From contig DASCNA010000125.1 in NCBI GenBank assembly GCA_036011305.1, forward strand, positions 1-7,084: DNA of 7,084 bases, written 5' to 3'. Below are positions 6,422 through 7,084 of the stretch, one piece after another. The stretch's first letter is position 1. Every line of letters begins with the position of its first letter. The stretch is from DASCNA01 sp036011305 (lineage in GTDB: Bacteria > Verrucomicrobiota > Lentisphaeria > Victivallales > GWF2-38-69). The position numbers were made by a program, and so were the translations under genes. The notes under the pieces are model-generated. The model was not told the origin of the DNA and did not search any database. It saw only the letters and a list, made by a program, of their open reading frames with translations.

Positions 6422-6444
6422 TTTTCTATCTCCTGATTTATCTA
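6422..6444 (-). promoter_or_regulatory. Short operon gap with ribosome binding site of the isomerase-like gene
   Basis: The 23-bp gap between the transporter stop and ATG 6421 contains, on the - strand, AGGAGATAGAAAA directly before the ATG. It leaves no room for a separate promoter or terminator, which supports one transcript for the two genes. Confidence 0.7.
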
Positions 6445-7084
6445 TTAAGCAAATATTTTCTTTTTTCTCTTTTTTAAATAAGTGTTTGATTCATCATATA
6501 AATTTTCATACTTAAGCCCAGTCAAAGTTTCACAGGTTTCTTTAATTACCGGTTCCACATTTTCTTTTTCTCCACCGTTCCTCAGCCTCATTATTTCAGA
6601 TTTTAGCATAGCATGTGTTTTAGGCGTAATTTTAAAACGCAGAGCGAACAGGAATCCAACTGCAACCAGAAAAAGAGGAACCAATATAAATACTATTCTC
6701 AAATCAAACAAGACCTGTGGAGTCTGGGCATGATCCGGGACATAATGAATTATTGACAAAATAATTCCAATTGAAGGAAGAACGATCAATCCCTGACTGA
6801 TCTTTCTTAACAGTGTCATCGCACCAGCATAAGTTCCTGATCTCTGCTTGGATGTAATAAGCTCATCTACATCAATGACACTTGGCAGTACGGCCCATGG
6901 AATCATATAACATGGAGAAAGACCTATGCCCATAAAAGTGAAATGCATAATTACAGAAGTAATAGATGCTCCAGGTGATATTGTAAACACCATAAACAAT
7001 GAAATCAGCCATAATAAAGCGCCAATTCTGTAAGCATATCCCTTACCGTATTTATTTGCTATTATTACAAAAATAAATAGAACT
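6445..7084 (-). CDS. Partial GPH-family (MFS) sugar transporter, C-terminal part
   Basis: The reading frame is open to the window edge, giving 212 visible residues; the N-terminal half lies outside. A TTG at 6999 is not the start: the frame continues upstream without a stop into sequence matching the other transporter here (ANKYGKGYAYRIG against ANKKGKARSFQVG). The GPH signature DVDELITSKQRSGTYAG is present, followed by RK--QG--VLP. After the last hydrophobic segments comes the same charged tail as in the transporter at 2691-4184, starting at ITPKTHAMLKSEI and including a RLRNGGEKENV stretch. The two are clearly paralogues. It is transcribed 23 bp ahead of the isomerase-like gene. By analogy with the GPH pair YihO/YihP of E. 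coli, one copy may import SQ or SQ-glycoside and the other may handle a second sulfosugar or export a C3 sulfonate; which is which cannot be told. Confidence 0.85.
   Translation of the reverse strand, partial: VLFIFVIIANKYGKGYAYRIGALLWLISLFMVFTISPGASITSVIMHFTFMGIGLSPCYMIPWAVLPSVIDVDELITSKQRSGTYAGAMTLLRKISQGLIVLPSIGIILSIIHYVPDHAQTPQVLFDLRIVFILVPLFLVAVGFLFALRFKITPKTHAMLKSEIMRLRNGGEKENVEPVIKETCETLTGLKYENLYDESNTYLKKRKKKIFA

Noticed and set aside
6295..6733. + strand frames of 60 and 83 aa over the isomerase start and the right-edge transporter
   Set aside because: Hydrophobic or Ser-rich translations antisense to conserved genes; no supporting start signals.
6997..6999. TTG at 6999 as the start of a short 184-aa protein
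   Set aside because: The frame stays open to the window edge and the upstream residues continue the transporter homology, so this is a gene cut by the window.

Overview
The window reads as part of a sugar-acid/sulfosugar catabolic locus from a low-GC bacterium. The DNA is visibly AT-rich, codons are A/T-ending, and purine-rich Shine-Dalgarno sites (GGAGA type) precede almost every gene. Together with a canonical intrinsic terminator, this suggests a Firmicute, most likely an anaerobic gut-type Clostridia/Lachnospiraceae relative. The taxonomic call is inference, not proof.

Layout. At the left end one + strand gene (109-546) encodes an RbsD/FucU-family sugar mutarotase very like L-fucose mutarotase. 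It converges, across a hairpin at 559-595, on a run of - strand genes that fills the rest of the window. In transcription order these are: a GPH-family sugar transporter cut by the window edge (7084-6445); a FucI/AraA-like ketol isomerase of 438 aa (6421-5105); an intergenic region carrying a compact, nested palindromic element (about 4965-5088); a DUF4867-like, cupin-like protein (4930-4262); an intrinsic terminator (4255-4231); a second, complete GPH transporter (4184-2691); and a GH31 glycosidase (2648-639).

The key to the locus is the GH31 enzyme. It carries the five residues that mark sulfoquinovosidases of the YihQ type (Q252, Q278, R291, W294, Y499, matching YihQ Q262/Q288/R301/W304/Y508). 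It also has the catalytic pair D396/D463 at the same 67-residue spacing as D405/D472 of YihQ. I therefore read the cluster as import and hydrolysis of sulfoquinovose (SQ) glycosides followed by sulfoglycolysis. The transporter brings in SQ or SQ-glycerol, the SQase releases SQ in the cytosol, and a sugar isomerase turns SQ into sulfofructose. E. coli uses YihS, of a different fold, for that last step. Here the candidates are the FucI-like protein and, less likely, the cupin-like DUF4867 protein. The two related GPH transporters recall the YihO/YihP pair of E. coli. The carbon-splitting enzyme (transaldolase, transketolase or kinase plus aldolase), the sulfolactaldehyde dehydrogenase/reductase and a regulator are not in the window; they would be expected beyond base 7084.

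The most interesting points are two unrelated isomerase-like folds in an SQ locus without YihS, the DUF4867 protein of unknown role, the folded intergenic element with contiguous stems, and a terminator that splits the transcript between metabolic genes and the transporter-SQase pair.
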